DNA of 21,433 nucleotides, taken from positions 1-21,433 of IMG/VR virus record IMGVR_UViG_3300048793_000068; one strand, given 5' to 3'. Of this stretch, positions 7,128 through 13,155 are shown piece by piece. Every line of letters begins with the position of its first letter. Positions within the stretch are counted from its first letter, which is position 1. The position numbers and the translations under genes are program-made. The notes under the pieces were generated by a model. That model searched no databases and was not told where the DNA came from. It saw nothing but the letters and a program-made list of their open reading frames with translations. Source of the DNA: a virus.

Positions 7128-7330
7128 CGCCGCTTCCGATGACGGGGCTGGCGGACCTTCAAACAAGCCCGTCCCTTGGCGATATCCGCAGGGGTAGCGG
7201 TGGTTCGAATATACGCCGCCAGTGTTTCTGGCGACATATTCTTCACCGCCCAGCGCACCTGAGCGCAAGTGAAAGCGCTCGCTTCCGCCGCGAAAAGGAT
7301 CAGGAAGGCTATCGCCAGAAAAATTTTCAC
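7124..7330 (-). CDS. Small secreted protein at the end of the lysis cassette
   Basis: This 68-aa protein is read from a GTG at 7330 that overlaps the upstream TGA (GTGA). It begins MKIFLAIAFLILFAAEASAF, a clear Sec signal peptide with likely cleavage after ASA (residue 19). The mature part of about 49 residues includes FTCAQVRWAVKNM, PADIAKGRACL and a basic tail (RQPRHRKRR), with two Cys. Similar 'FTC..VR.......A..ARRCL' proteins are found in phages. The role is not established. It would act in the periplasm or be exported. A TTG at 7345 with GGAAG before it is an alternative start adding five residues. Confidence 0.65.
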   Translation of the reverse strand: MKIFLAIAFLILFAAEASAFTCAQVRWAVKNMSPETLAAYIRTTATPADIAKGRACLKVRQPRHRKRR

Positions 7331-7554
7331 TTGTACTGCGGGCAACCAAGCTTCCGCCCAATCTCATTCCGTTGATGGATGTCGAGGGCCACGAGGTAAG
7401 CTGCGTAGCGCTGAGACATTTTGTTACGCGTGTTGTATGAGATCGGCCCCACCAGAGCCGCGCAGATCGGAGCGATGCTGGCCGGGGGTAGGTCTTCCGG
7501 TGTACAGCCCGCCGCCATACATGACAGCGTAAGAGCGATTAAGCACCTATACAT
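7327..7554 (-). CDS. Small phage lipoprotein (possible outer-membrane lysis component)
   Basis: This 75-aa protein begins MYRCLIALTLSCMAAGC, a lipoprotein signal with lipobox AAGC and lipidated Cys17. The mature part has PPASIAPICAALVGPISYNT, QRYAAYLVALDIHQRNEIGR and LGCPQY. This 'piC.aLvGPI.YN....s.RyAa..L..Di..RN.iG..LgCp' pattern belongs to a recurrent family of small phage lipoproteins. Because it lies right after lysozyme and holin-like genes, it may serve as an outer-membrane spanin-like subunit, but it lacks the Pro-rich body of classic Rz1. The RBS is strong (GGAGG, 5 nt before the ATG). Confidence 0.7.
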   Translation of the reverse strand: MYRCLIALTLSCMAAGCTPEDLPPASIAPICAALVGPISYNTRNKMSQRYAAYLVALDIHQRNEIGRKLGCPQYK

Positions 7555-7569
7555 GATATCCTCCAGGGT

Positions 7570-7920
7570 TCAATTCTTCGGGTTATCCCACTTGTCTGCC
7601 GGTGCCTTGTGCTTCGCATTCGGGCGCGGGGTCGTTGACGTAACAATCTTACCCACCGCTTGGTCCAATACTGCCTGCTTGGCTTGCCAGCGAAGATCGG
7701 TGTCATGCTGAATATGCCCGCCCCAAATGAGCATAGCAACAAAAACCGCCGCCGCCCACAGGAAGTCGATCCTGAGTTTCCCAAGGAAAGGGCCGATCAC
7801 GGGGATGAACTGAGAGAGAAAGGCCAGGGCGATACAGCCGCCAGCGAGGATCACCAGGATGCTGTAGTCAGCAACCAGGTGCCAGACGCCGGCAAATGCT
7901 ATGGTTAAAAATAGGATCAT
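7570..7920 (-). CDS. Holin-like membrane protein
   Basis: This 116-aa protein begins MILFLTIAFAGVWHLVADYS and has three hydrophobic segments, at about residues 1-18, 21-46 (ILVILAGGCIALAFLSQFIP) and 53-68 (FLWAAAVFVAMLIWGG). A hydrophilic C-terminal tail ends PADKWDNPKN. Its ATG overlaps the lysozyme stop by 1 nt (TGATG). The topology, size and neighbours suggest a holin or pinholin that triggers lysis. It could also be an inner-membrane partner of the following lipoprotein. No holin family is recognised by sequence. Confidence 0.6.
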   Translation of the reverse strand: MILFLTIAFAGVWHLVADYSILVILAGGCIALAFLSQFIPVIGPFLGKLRIDFLWAAAVFVAMLIWGGHIQHDTDLRWQAKQAVLDQAVGKIVTSTTPRPNAKHKAPADKWDNPKN

Positions 7921-8405
7921 CAGTCCTCCCGTATGCAGTAGGCGCGTTCCGCATGGCGCCGGTTGTCCAGGCCCACCAAGACCTTATGATTGGCCACATC
8001 GTACTTCAAGAAGTCATCGCAAGCGCGCGCCGTGCGCCCCGCATTCATGTCCGTCTTGATACTCGATTTCTTGAGTGTACCCTCTCCCTCGTTATAAGTA
8101 AAGGACAAAACTGCCGAATAGCGGTGAGGGGGCATAGCCACCTTGATCTGTCGATCTACCATCTTGATATAACGAGGCAATTCGCCTTTGAGCAGCTTGG
8201 CGCACTGGGCGTCCGAGAAGACCTCGCCAACCCGGATATTCGGATTGTCGTAGTTCGTAAGGCCATTGCAATAAGTGATTATTCCAGCGGGGTCGATCTT
8301 CTGGTGGCGAGCAACATGGTCGATGCCTTCCCATACCCCTAGGAAAGGAATGGTGATGGCGAGGACAGCCGCGACTGGGCCTGAACCACGCGGCGCCGAG
8401 CTCAC
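7920..8405 (-). CDS. SAR-type endolysin, lysozyme-like (GH24-type)
   Basis: This 161-aa muramidase-like protein would cleave peptidoglycan glycan strands. From the GTG at 8405 (GTGA overlap with the protease stop) the N-terminus has a weakly hydrophobic Ala/Gly-rich segment, VAAVLAITIPFLGVW (about 10-25), with no clear cleavage site, as in signal-anchor-release endolysins. It is followed at once by the catalytic E26 (WEG), D38 in DPAGIITYCNGLT, and T44, giving the E-D-T triad of P21/T4-type lysozymes with about three extra residues between E and D. Later motifs include YSAVLSFTYNEGEG and LDNRRHAERAYC. The length is normal for the family. A TTG start at 8411 is possible. Confidence 0.8.
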   Translation of the reverse strand: MSSAPRGSGPVAAVLAITIPFLGVWEGIDHVARHQKIDPAGIITYCNGLTNYDNPNIRVGEVFSDAQCAKLLKGELPRYIKMVDRQIKVAMPPHRYSAVLSFTYNEGEGTLKKSSIKTDMNAGRTARACDDFLKYDVANHKVLVGLDNRRHAERAYCIRED

Positions 8406-9226
8406 GAACAAGTCGCCTTATCTGGCATCACACTCTTCACGAACTCTTGAATGTCAGAGAGTTGAACTGAAAGGGCAACGGGGGCTATCGCCTGGTAGCC
8501 ACGAACGACTACCCCGATGATCTCTCCCCGGTCGTTGTAAAGGGCGCCACCTGAACTGCCGCCACCGATTGGGGTGGTTGACTGGGTAAGGCCGTTGTCA
8601 CCATCCAGGCCAAGCGCACGATAGTTGCGCTGGGTGCTGGCGATGATGCCATTCGACACCGATGAATACAAGCCCTGTGGATTTCCTACGGCGTAAGCTG
8701 CATCCCCGCGCGCGGGCTGCATGCAAGCGATCTTGGCGTCCTGCCAGTTTGGCAACTTGGCTTGGACTTGTACCAGTGCAAGATCGCTATCACTGTCGCT
8801 CTTGATAATTTTGAATACATAGCTGGTCCGGGAAACTTCATTCGGTCCTCGGAAGACCAACTGGCTGACGGTGCCCGGCACTGAGACGCGGACTTTTTCG
8901 GTTGTCTGTTTGCCCTTGTCATCGTATTTCTCCCGCTCAACGACTGTGTACTGCTCCGCAATGCAGTGGTTGGCGGTCAACAGGATGCCTTTATCCTTGT
9001 CCACCAGTGTGGCTGAACAGCCTGTGTTCAGCAGGAAGTTGGTTTGGTCGATCTGCACATTCATCGGCACCTGTTCCCACGCATGAGCGTAGTGAAACCA
9101 GCCGACTATAATGGCGATGATGACGAGCCCAGTTTTCACCACGACAGATGCCTCATGATAAGGATCAAGATAATCCGAAACAGCATCAAGGGCAGCCAGC
9201 AGATGATCTCTAATAAACGACAGCAT
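8402..9226 (-). CDS. Membrane-anchored trypsin-like serine protease
   Basis: This 274-aa protein has a membrane anchor near the N-terminus (VVVKTGLVIIAIIVGW, about 28-43), then a trypsin-fold domain. The catalytic triad reads His87 in LLTANHC, Asp148 in SDSDLALVQV and Ser225 in GGGSSGGALYNDRGEIIGV. The topology suggests a periplasmic catalytic domain. I chose the ATG at 9226, which has GAGGGGG about 7 nt upstream. A longer reading to 9334 adds a 36-aa lead with no RBS. The gene lies between large terminase and lysozyme and overlaps the lysozyme gene, so it belongs to the lysis block. It could aid lysis, process virion proteins or defend the infected cell. The substrate is unknown. Confidence 0.8.
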   Translation of the reverse strand: MLSFIRDHLLAALDAVSDYLDPYHEASVVVKTGLVIIAIIVGWFHYAHAWEQVPMNVQIDQTNFLLNTGCSATLVDKDKGILLTANHCIAEQYTVVEREKYDDKGKQTTEKVRVSVPGTVSQLVFRGPNEVSRTSYVFKIIKSDSDSDLALVQVQAKLPNWQDAKIACMQPARGDAAYAVGNPQGLYSSVSNGIIASTQRNYRALGLDGDNGLTQSTTPIGGGSSGGALYNDRGEIIGVVVRGYQAIAPVALSVQLSDIQEFVKSVMPDKATCS

Positions 9227-9344
9227 TGCATCACCCCCTCGCAGATGAAACATCTTCTGGGCCGGGGCCCTACTTATCCCTGACGTTCGGGGCCCACCCC
9301 ACGACTGGAGGTACGCGGGGCGCCAGAATTTCAAAACTATGGAA

Positions 9345-10790
9345 CTAATCTAGGTCAAAGTCAATATCGCGCGCCATCGTCTGTGACTGCCGCGTAAATT
9401 TTGATCCAAGTTGTGCGGGCGCCGCATAGCGCCGCATCATAATCCCAATGCGAGTGGCCGACATTAAATCGTCGTTGACCTTCTCGATTGCCCCATTTTT
9501 GTCACGATGTAAATTTCGAAATTCTTCAAACCAATCCGACAAGTGTGCGGCGACTTTCAACCGGCCGGTCGTGATGCGCTGATCCATCTCGGCGTAGCCC
9601 GCCTCAGTACCGTAGCCACCCTCGGGGAACGTCGCGTGCTCGGGCAACATTCTCAGCCCCTGCGCGCGGTAGATCGACGCCAGCGGTTGCCCGCTGCCGT
9701 GTTCGCGAGCCGTGCCGTCTTGAGGCCAGGCGACTTTGACCGCCGCAGCGTAAACCTTCATTGCCGCCGCGTGCTGGATCGGCTGCATGTCCTTGACCCG
9801 GATGCTGTGCAGGATATGGATCACATCGTTGTCGCGGTCCCAGGCGTACAAGATCGCCGCGAACGGATGCGCGATACCAAAGTCTATGCCCCACAGCTTG
9901 ACCCAGGTGGGAGGAATGTAATCCACATAGGGCTCTTTGATGTTGGCTTCATCGTAGGGGAACACGCGGCCGAAGCCGGCCATCGGTATTCCCAGGCGCC
10001 GCGTCTCACGCTCATGTATCGGCCAGGAGGCGACCAGCGCGCGCTTCTGCTCCAGTGTGTAGTGCTCGGCGTCGTCCAGGATCATCTGCACCATCACGCG
10101 ATCTGGGGAGATTTCCTTGGTGAACTGATCGACCAAGGTGTTCAGGAGCGGGGTGGCCGTGACAAGCATAATGCCTTCGCCAGCAAGGCGCGTGAGGAAC
10201 TCAGGGTATATGTCGGCCTGGGTTTGGGTAGGCATTTCATCGCACCATCCAAAGTCCAGGGCGGTTCCTTGGAATTTATCACGGCCTTGCTCATACGACT
10301 TGAAGCTGAAACTGGACACGCCATCTTTCACCCCTTCTGTGAAATGCTGCACACGCAGTGTATCAAATGCATTCGAGACACCTCGGGCCAGAGTGTAGCC
10401 TAGGAGCTGCTCCTTGGGGATCATTCCTGTTCCGTGAAGCGACGTGATACCCGCTTCGCCGCAGAGTTTCTCTTGCATGACTTCTCGAACGGATAGGGAA
10501 GTGATGCCGGCTCCCCAACCTTTTGTGGGATGATCGAATTTCTTCCCCGCCCACCATTCGGGGTAAAGTCCCGTGAGGTGACAGGCCACTTCAAAGCCAC
10601 CCGTTTCGGTTTTGCCAACGCGGTTTCCCGCCATGAATAGTCGCTCACGTTTGGTTGCTCCCAGATCGAGGAAGAGTTTCTGCTTCGGGTATGGCTTGAA
10701 GTACAGCAGCTTGTTGAAACGACGATGGTCATCCATCGCGTCAAGCAGCGCCAGGGTGTCTTTCAGCTCCTGCTGGGTTGGCTCAGTCAC
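9345..10790 (-). CDS. Terminase large subunit
   Basis: This 481-aa DNA-packaging motor has an N-terminal ATPase and a C-terminal nuclease. Walker A is AGNRVGKT (54-61) and Walker B is LDFGWCDE (about 178-185). The coupling motif is LVTATP near 209-214, and the nuclease begins with LWGIDFGIAHP (Asp303). The pattern is that of T7-type large terminases. I chose the GTG at 10790, which overlaps the TGA of a 24-aa upstream gene (GTGA). The frame is open to a GTG at 10841, which would add 17 residues read across that small gene. It works with the small terminase encoded upstream and the portal. Confidence 0.88.
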   Translation of the reverse strand: MTEPTQQELKDTLALLDAMDDHRRFNKLLYFKPYPKQKLFLDLGATKRERLFMAGNRVGKTETGGFEVACHLTGLYPEWWAGKKFDHPTKGWGAGITSLSVREVMQEKLCGEAGITSLHGTGMIPKEQLLGYTLARGVSNAFDTLRVQHFTEGVKDGVSSFSFKSYEQGRDKFQGTALDFGWCDEMPTQTQADIYPEFLTRLAGEGIMLVTATPLLNTLVDQFTKEISPDRVMVQMILDDAEHYTLEQKRALVASWPIHERETRRLGIPMAGFGRVFPYDEANIKEPYVDYIPPTWVKLWGIDFGIAHPFAAILYAWDRDNDVIHILHSIRVKDMQPIQHAAAMKVYAAAVKVAWPQDGTAREHGSGQPLASIYRAQGLRMLPEHATFPEGGYGTEAGYAEMDQRITTGRLKVAAHLSDWFEEFRNLHRDKNGAIEKVNDDLMSATRIGIMMRRYAAPAQLGSKFTRQSQTMARDIDFDLD

Positions 10791-10861
10791 ATCTTTCCCC
10801 AGATCGCTATCGCGGTCAGGCAGCCCATCACGCAGATGCACAGAATTGTAAAGTCACTCAT
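10787..10861 (-). CDS. 24-aa hydrophobic membrane peptide between small-gene cluster and terminase
   Basis: This very short gene encodes MSDFTILCICVMGCLTAIAI followed by WGKM, essentially one membrane span with three Cys. Its ATG overlaps the preceding TGA (ATGA) and its own TGA overlaps a GTG in the large terminase frame (GTGA), a double coupling that argues it is translated. The role is unknown. It may exist mainly to couple translation, or act as a small membrane effector. Confidence 0.45.
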   Translation of the reverse strand: MSDFTILCICVMGCLTAIAIWGKM

Positions 10862-11136
10862 GTCCACCTCGTCGGTGGACACGGAAGCTGGGGCTCAACC
10901 GTTTTCAGGTTCGTCGCGTGGGGAACGACTTCACCAAGAGCCACGATCAATTTCATAACTGCTACTCGGTCGAGTGCCACGCAGCCAGAGTTGCCGGCCA
11001 TCCGAAGTCCCTCCACATCGCTCGGCCGGTCAGGACTGCGAACCGTGATCGTGAGTTCGTCGTCTTCCCGGTTGACCAGGAGAAACGCCGGGTACTTCTT
11101 GCCTTGCTCAGTGTACTCGTGAAGAAGGTGTTTCAT
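10858..11136 (-). CDS. Small soluble protein of unknown function, packaging operon
   Basis: This 92-aa protein begins MKHLLHEYTEQGKKYPAFLL, has a beta-rich middle (EDDELTITVRSPDR) and RMAGNSGCVALDRVAVMKLI, and ends with a Pro/Cys-containing tail. The ATG at 11136 overlaps the upstream TAA (TAATG), which is preferable to a start three codons earlier. No known motif is seen. The gene lies between small and large terminase, where podoviruses often carry unknown small genes. Confidence 0.6.
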   Translation of the reverse strand: MKHLLHEYTEQGKKYPAFLLVNREDDELTITVRSPDRPSDVEGLRMAGNSGCVALDRVAVMKLIVALGEVVPHATNLKTVEPQLPCPPTRWT

Positions 11137-11330
11137 TATCCACAATCCTTCGGAGTTGGGTCCGCATCGCAGACATCGTGGTGACAGGGAGCATAGACGT
11201 TGTTCAGTGTTCCATCACGGTTCTGAGTGAACCCGATCAGGTGCCGGCACTCATTGATCTTCCCCGCACTCAACGATAAGATAAGCGCCCAAACCAGAGC
11301 CGTGAGAATGAGGGCTATGACTACTCGCAT
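11136..11330 (-). CDS. Small single-span membrane or secreted Cys-rich protein
   Basis: This 64-aa protein begins MRVVIALILTALVWALILSL, a signal anchor or signal peptide, followed by a short polar part with four Cys (NECRHLIGF, YAPCHHDVCDADP and KDCG). The ATG at 11330 overlaps the small terminase stop (TGATG), making it the natural start over an ATG seven codons upstream. The mature part would lie in the periplasm and may form disulfides. Its function is not recognisable. Confidence 0.6.
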   Translation of the reverse strand: MRVVIALILTALVWALILSLSAGKINECRHLIGFTQNRDGTLNNVYAPCHHDVCDADPTPKDCG

Positions 11331-11929
11331 CACTCGATCTCCTTTGTCCATGCCTCGATCTCCAGCAGCGCATTGAGTTCGGGATCAATCTCCGCAAACT
11401 CTGCGTTGATTGTGGGCTTATTCTCCGCATCGAGCAAGAGGCGGATCGGCGCCGGCACCGAATTGATGAAATCAGGGTTATTCTTCAGCCGCTGCCGGAT
11501 CATTTCCAGCATCATCGTGTTCGTGCCAACGTCATGGGTCACCGCGATATTGTGCTCGGTCTTCGCGTGCAGGCCAACGCGGTCGAGTATCATCTGCGCC
11601 GCCGCGCGCCGATCTTTGTGCGAGGCCTTCGGATCGGTCAATTGCTCAAGAACCACGTTGACCGCCTCGATGGCGGAACCGCCCAGCCGTTTCGCCGCCT
11701 CTTCCAAGATCGCCGCTTGGACATAGGGAGTGTGCGCCGCTCGGAAGCCGGCCTGGGCCAGACCGTTTGCGTTCCCCGAGTACCCCGCCATCGCTGCCGC
11801 ACGCATGTGCTGACCGCCGCCGATCATCAGAATTGCCAGGACAAAGCGCCGCTGGAGCCGGGTGCAGCGTTTCATCGCCGGGCCGAGGCTTTCGTCGTCT
11901 ATGTCTGATATCACGATGTCTGTTCCCAT
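11330..11929 (-). CDS. Terminase small subunit
   Basis: This 199-aa protein would recognise phage DNA and recruit the large terminase. It has the small-subunit layout. The N-terminal helix-turn-helix region is about residues 23-75 (RLQRRFVLAILMIGGGQHMR, AAAMAGYSGNANGLAQAGFR). The central helices (ILEEAAKRLGGSAIEAVNVV, PKASHKDRRAAAQMILDRVG) suit oligomerisation, and the tail is acidic, ending WTKEIE. The ATG at 11929 has AAGGGA about 5 nt upstream. It is the first gene of the minus arm, directly beside the repeat-rich control region and an operator-like palindrome at 11968. Confidence 0.78.
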   Translation of the reverse strand: MGTDIVISDIDDESLGPAMKRCTRLQRRFVLAILMIGGGQHMRAAAMAGYSGNANGLAQAGFRAAHTPYVQAAILEEAAKRLGGSAIEAVNVVLEQLTDPKASHKDRRAAAQMILDRVGLHAKTEHNIAVTHDVGTNTMMLEMIRQRLKNNPDFINSVPAPIRLLLDAENKPTINAEFAEIDPELNALLEIEAWTKEIE

Positions 11930-11967
11930 GTTAATCCCTTACCATGAAAGTTCCACTAAGTCAAGCG

Positions 11968-11982
11968 CGCAAGATTATTGCG
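11968..11982. promoter_or_regulatory. Operator-like palindrome CGCAA-N5-TTGCG next to small terminase
   Basis: CGCAAGATTATTGCG differs by one base in the spacer from the copies at 7072, 12159, 12253 and 12369. It lies 39 bp before the small terminase start and abuts a TTGACT on the minus strand (11964-11959). I could not find a good -10 box for that hexamer. Confidence 0.55.
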
Positions 11983-12098
11983 TCTGGAGGACCGCCGCCG
12001 ATGCCCTAACTCATTTCGGCGCCGCGTGAAATTGACTTGGGACGCGAGAGCGTGGCAAGGCAGGAAGGCCGGGGCCGGCATGGGAGTACCCCGGGTCT
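11983..12098. other. Intergenic stretch before the repeat block
   Basis: This GC-rich spacer between the palindrome at 11968 and the first long repeat holds no credible ORF. It contains runs such as GGCCGGGGCCGGC. I found no strong promoter in it on either strand. Confidence 0.5.
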
Positions 12099-12158
12099 AT
12101 TTGTTCAATGAATACAATGGCTTGACCCATTTCATTGCATATTAATTGAGAGCGATGG

Positions 12159-12188
12159 CGCAAGATTGTTGCGCGCAATTATATTGCG
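12159..12188. promoter_or_regulatory. Paired abutting palindromes (unit 1)
   Basis: CGCAAGATTGTTGCG (12159-12173) is followed with no gap by CGCAATTATATTGCG (12174-12188). Both share the CGCAA/TTGCG arms with a 5-bp centre. Side-by-side palindromes are typical of cooperative repressor binding. Confidence 0.6.
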
Positions 12189-12252
12189 TGGCAGGGGCCT
12201 TGCATTTGTTCAATGAATACAATGGCTTGACCCATTTCATTGCATATTAAGG

Positions 12253-12282
12253 CGCAAGATTGTTGCGCGCAATTATATTGCG
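12253..12282. promoter_or_regulatory. Paired abutting palindromes (unit 2)
   Basis: This is the second exact copy of the paired palindromes, at 12253-12267 and 12268-12282, carried by the tandem duplication. The two pairs are 94 bp apart, roughly nine helical turns, which would allow looping. Confidence 0.6.
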
Positions 12283-12283
12283 T

Positions 12284-12349
12284 GGCAGGGGCCTTGCCCC
12301 ATAGGAGGCAGGATGAGGCAGGGGCCTTGCCCCATAGGAGGCAGGATGA
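12284..12349. repeat. Perfect 33-bp tandem repeat, two copies
   Basis: Units are at 12284-12316 and 12317-12349, each starting GGCAGGGGCCTTGCCCCATA and ending GGATGA. Each contains a small hairpin (GGGGC-CTT-GCCCC). The first unit overlaps the end of the larger duplication. Fragments (GGCAGGATGA, 12391-12400; GGCGCCGGCCGAG at 12352 and 12408) continue to 12420. Confidence 0.9.
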
Positions 12350-12368
12350 GTGGCGCCGGCCGAGCACG

Positions 12369-12383
12369 CGCAAGATTGTTGCG
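12369..12383. promoter_or_regulatory. Operator-like palindrome, single copy
   Basis: CGCAAGATTGTTGCG is identical to the copies at 7072, 12159 and 12253 but stands outside the tandem duplication, so it is not explained by that duplication alone. Confidence 0.6.
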
Positions 12384-12420
12384 TGATCAAGGCAGGATGA
12401 GGGGCAAGGCGCCGGCCGAG

Positions 12421-12484
12421 GGGCTCGATAGGCGCCACGGGCTCGATAGGAACCGGCCAAGGAACCGGCCAAGGAACCGGCCAA
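12421..12484. repeat. Short direct repeats: GGGCTCGATAGG x2 and GGAACCGGCCAA x3
   Basis: GGGCTCGATAGG occurs at 12421-12432 and 12439-12450. It runs into three perfect head-to-tail copies of the 12-mer GGAACCGGCCAA (12449-12484). The period of 12 is not reflected in any plausible protein. Confidence 0.85.
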
Positions 12485-12507
12485 GCGGTCTCGAAGCGCG
12501 ATTATCT

Positions 12508-12598
12508 AATGATATCAATACTACACTAATAGCGAGCATATTTTCATTGATATCATTGGACAATTAGCATGGGTCACTCGGGACCTACACTAATAGCG
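12508..12598. repeat. AT-rich segment with inverted and direct repeats (candidate origin)
   Basis: AATGATATCAAT (12508-12519) and ATTGATATCATT (12546-12557) form a perfect 12-bp inverted repeat with a 26-bp spacer. A 14-bp direct repeat, CTACACTAATAGCG, occurs at 12521-12534 and 12585-12598. The segment is clearly more AT-rich than its surroundings and lies between the two divergent arms. These are properties of replication origins or iteron-like sites, but nothing proves it. Confidence 0.5.
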
Positions 12599-12739
12599 GG
12601 CTATTTTATGCACGCAATGCGAGAGAAAATATACCCCAAGGATATCATAGACTTAGCTCAAATAAATCGAGTGAGCACGCGCGGCCGTAATTAACAAATC
12701 CAAATAACTCAATCAAATCAATGCCAGAAGAGGTTGTGA

Positions 12740-12768
12740 TTGACTATGGAAATGCTAGTCGCTATTGT
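12740..12768 (+). promoter_or_regulatory. Sigma70-like promoter for the rightward arm
   Basis: TTGACT (12740-12745) and TATTGT (12763-12768) are separated by exactly 17 bp. Expected transcription begins near 12775, ahead of the first plus-strand gene at 12855. It is the best plus-strand promoter found in the control region. Confidence 0.6.
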
Positions 12769-12775
12769 CGCTCTT

Positions 12776-12787
12776 GCGTTTTAACGC
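12776..12787. promoter_or_regulatory. Palindrome at the predicted start of the rightward transcript
   Basis: GCGTTTTAACGC is a perfect 12-bp palindrome placed at about +1 of the promoter at 12740-12768. It overlaps a CTTGCG half-site resembling the CGCAAG arm of the dispersed palindromes. A GC-rich self-complementary stretch (CCCCGAGACGCGGGG) follows at 12793-12807, before the RBS. Confidence 0.4.
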
Positions 12788-12854
12788 GCGTCCCCGAGAC
12801 GCGGGGCGCTTAAATACGCATCGACAATATAGCTTGTGACCAACAAAGGAGGCC

Positions 12855-13064
12855 ATGATGTTTACCCGACGCCACTACCGGAGCATAGCCCGCGCAATGC
12901 AGTCCTGCATGCCCGAGCCGGGATTTGGCACTTGCGATGCCGAGCGAGCCTGCGAGCATGATCAATGGCTCAATAGCATTGCCGCATTAGTCACGGTGTT
13001 CAAAGCGGACAATACCTGTTTCAGCTCTGATAAATTCGAAGAGGCATGCCACAAGTCGACGTAA
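12855..13064 (+). CDS. Small phage protein, first gene of the rightward arm
   Basis: This 69-aa protein begins MMFTRRHYRSIARAMQSCMP and ends with a LVTVFKADNTCFSSDKFEEA segment. The pattern 'F.R.HY..IA......' followed by 'F..DN..F...kF..AC' is shared by many small phage and mobile-element proteins of unknown function. Here it carries extra Cys residues. The RBS is strong (AAAGGAGG, 4-6 nt before a double ATG). As the first gene after the early promoter it should be highly expressed. Confidence 0.65.
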   Translation: MMFTRRHYRSIARAMQSCMPEPGFGTCDAERACEHDQWLNSIAALVTVFKADNTCFSSDKFEEACHKST

Positions 13065-13155
13065 TTGCAGTCCATGTGTCGCGCCGGCCATGCTCTAATG
13101 CGGGCCATTCTGGCGGGGCACATTGGCGGCAATTCAGCCGATGGAGGCCTAAGCT

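Larger units (their letters stand above)
12099..12297. repeat. Imperfect tandem duplication, 105 bp and 94 bp units
   Basis: Unit 1 (12099-12203) and unit 2 (12204-12297) are identical except for an 11-bp segment (TTGAGAGCGAT, 12146-12156) present only in unit 1. Each starts ATTTGTTCAATGAATACAAT, contains the 7-bp inverted repeat CAATGAA/TTCATTG, then two abutting CGCAA-N5-TTGCG palindromes, and ends GGCAGGGGCCTTGC. It is gene-free. Confidence 0.9.

Noticed and set aside
7634-7650. GTAACAATCTTAC, similar to the dispersed palindrome
   Set aside because: It has altered arms and lies within the holin-like coding frame; it is likely chance.
9260-9305. Paired GGGGCCC sequences between terminase and protease as a terminator
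   Set aside because: The stem is only 6 bp with a long loop and no U-run; too weak to call.
9543-10403. 286-codon plus-strand ORF opposite large terminase
   Set aside because: It mirrors the terminase coding strand, whose Walker and nuclease motifs are intact; no recognisable protein is encoded.
11936-11964. Possible minus-strand promoter TTGACT-N17-TAAGGG before small terminase
   Set aside because: The supposed -10 is poor and coincides with the ribosome binding site, so a start there would leave no leader. The true promoter was not found.
12179-12484. Minus-strand 101-codon ORF with AGSLAGSLAGS and repeated CLLWGKAP
   Set aside because: It only reflects the DNA repeats of the control region; it has no RBS and no family-like sequence.
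12099-12484. CRISPR-like array
   Set aside because: The repeats are tandem without unique spacers of constant length and there are no cas genes.
12746-12784. 12-codon hydrophobic ORF (MEMLVAIVALAF)
   Set aside because: It lies between the -35 and -10 of the predicted early promoter and over the likely transcription start, so it is probably not translated.
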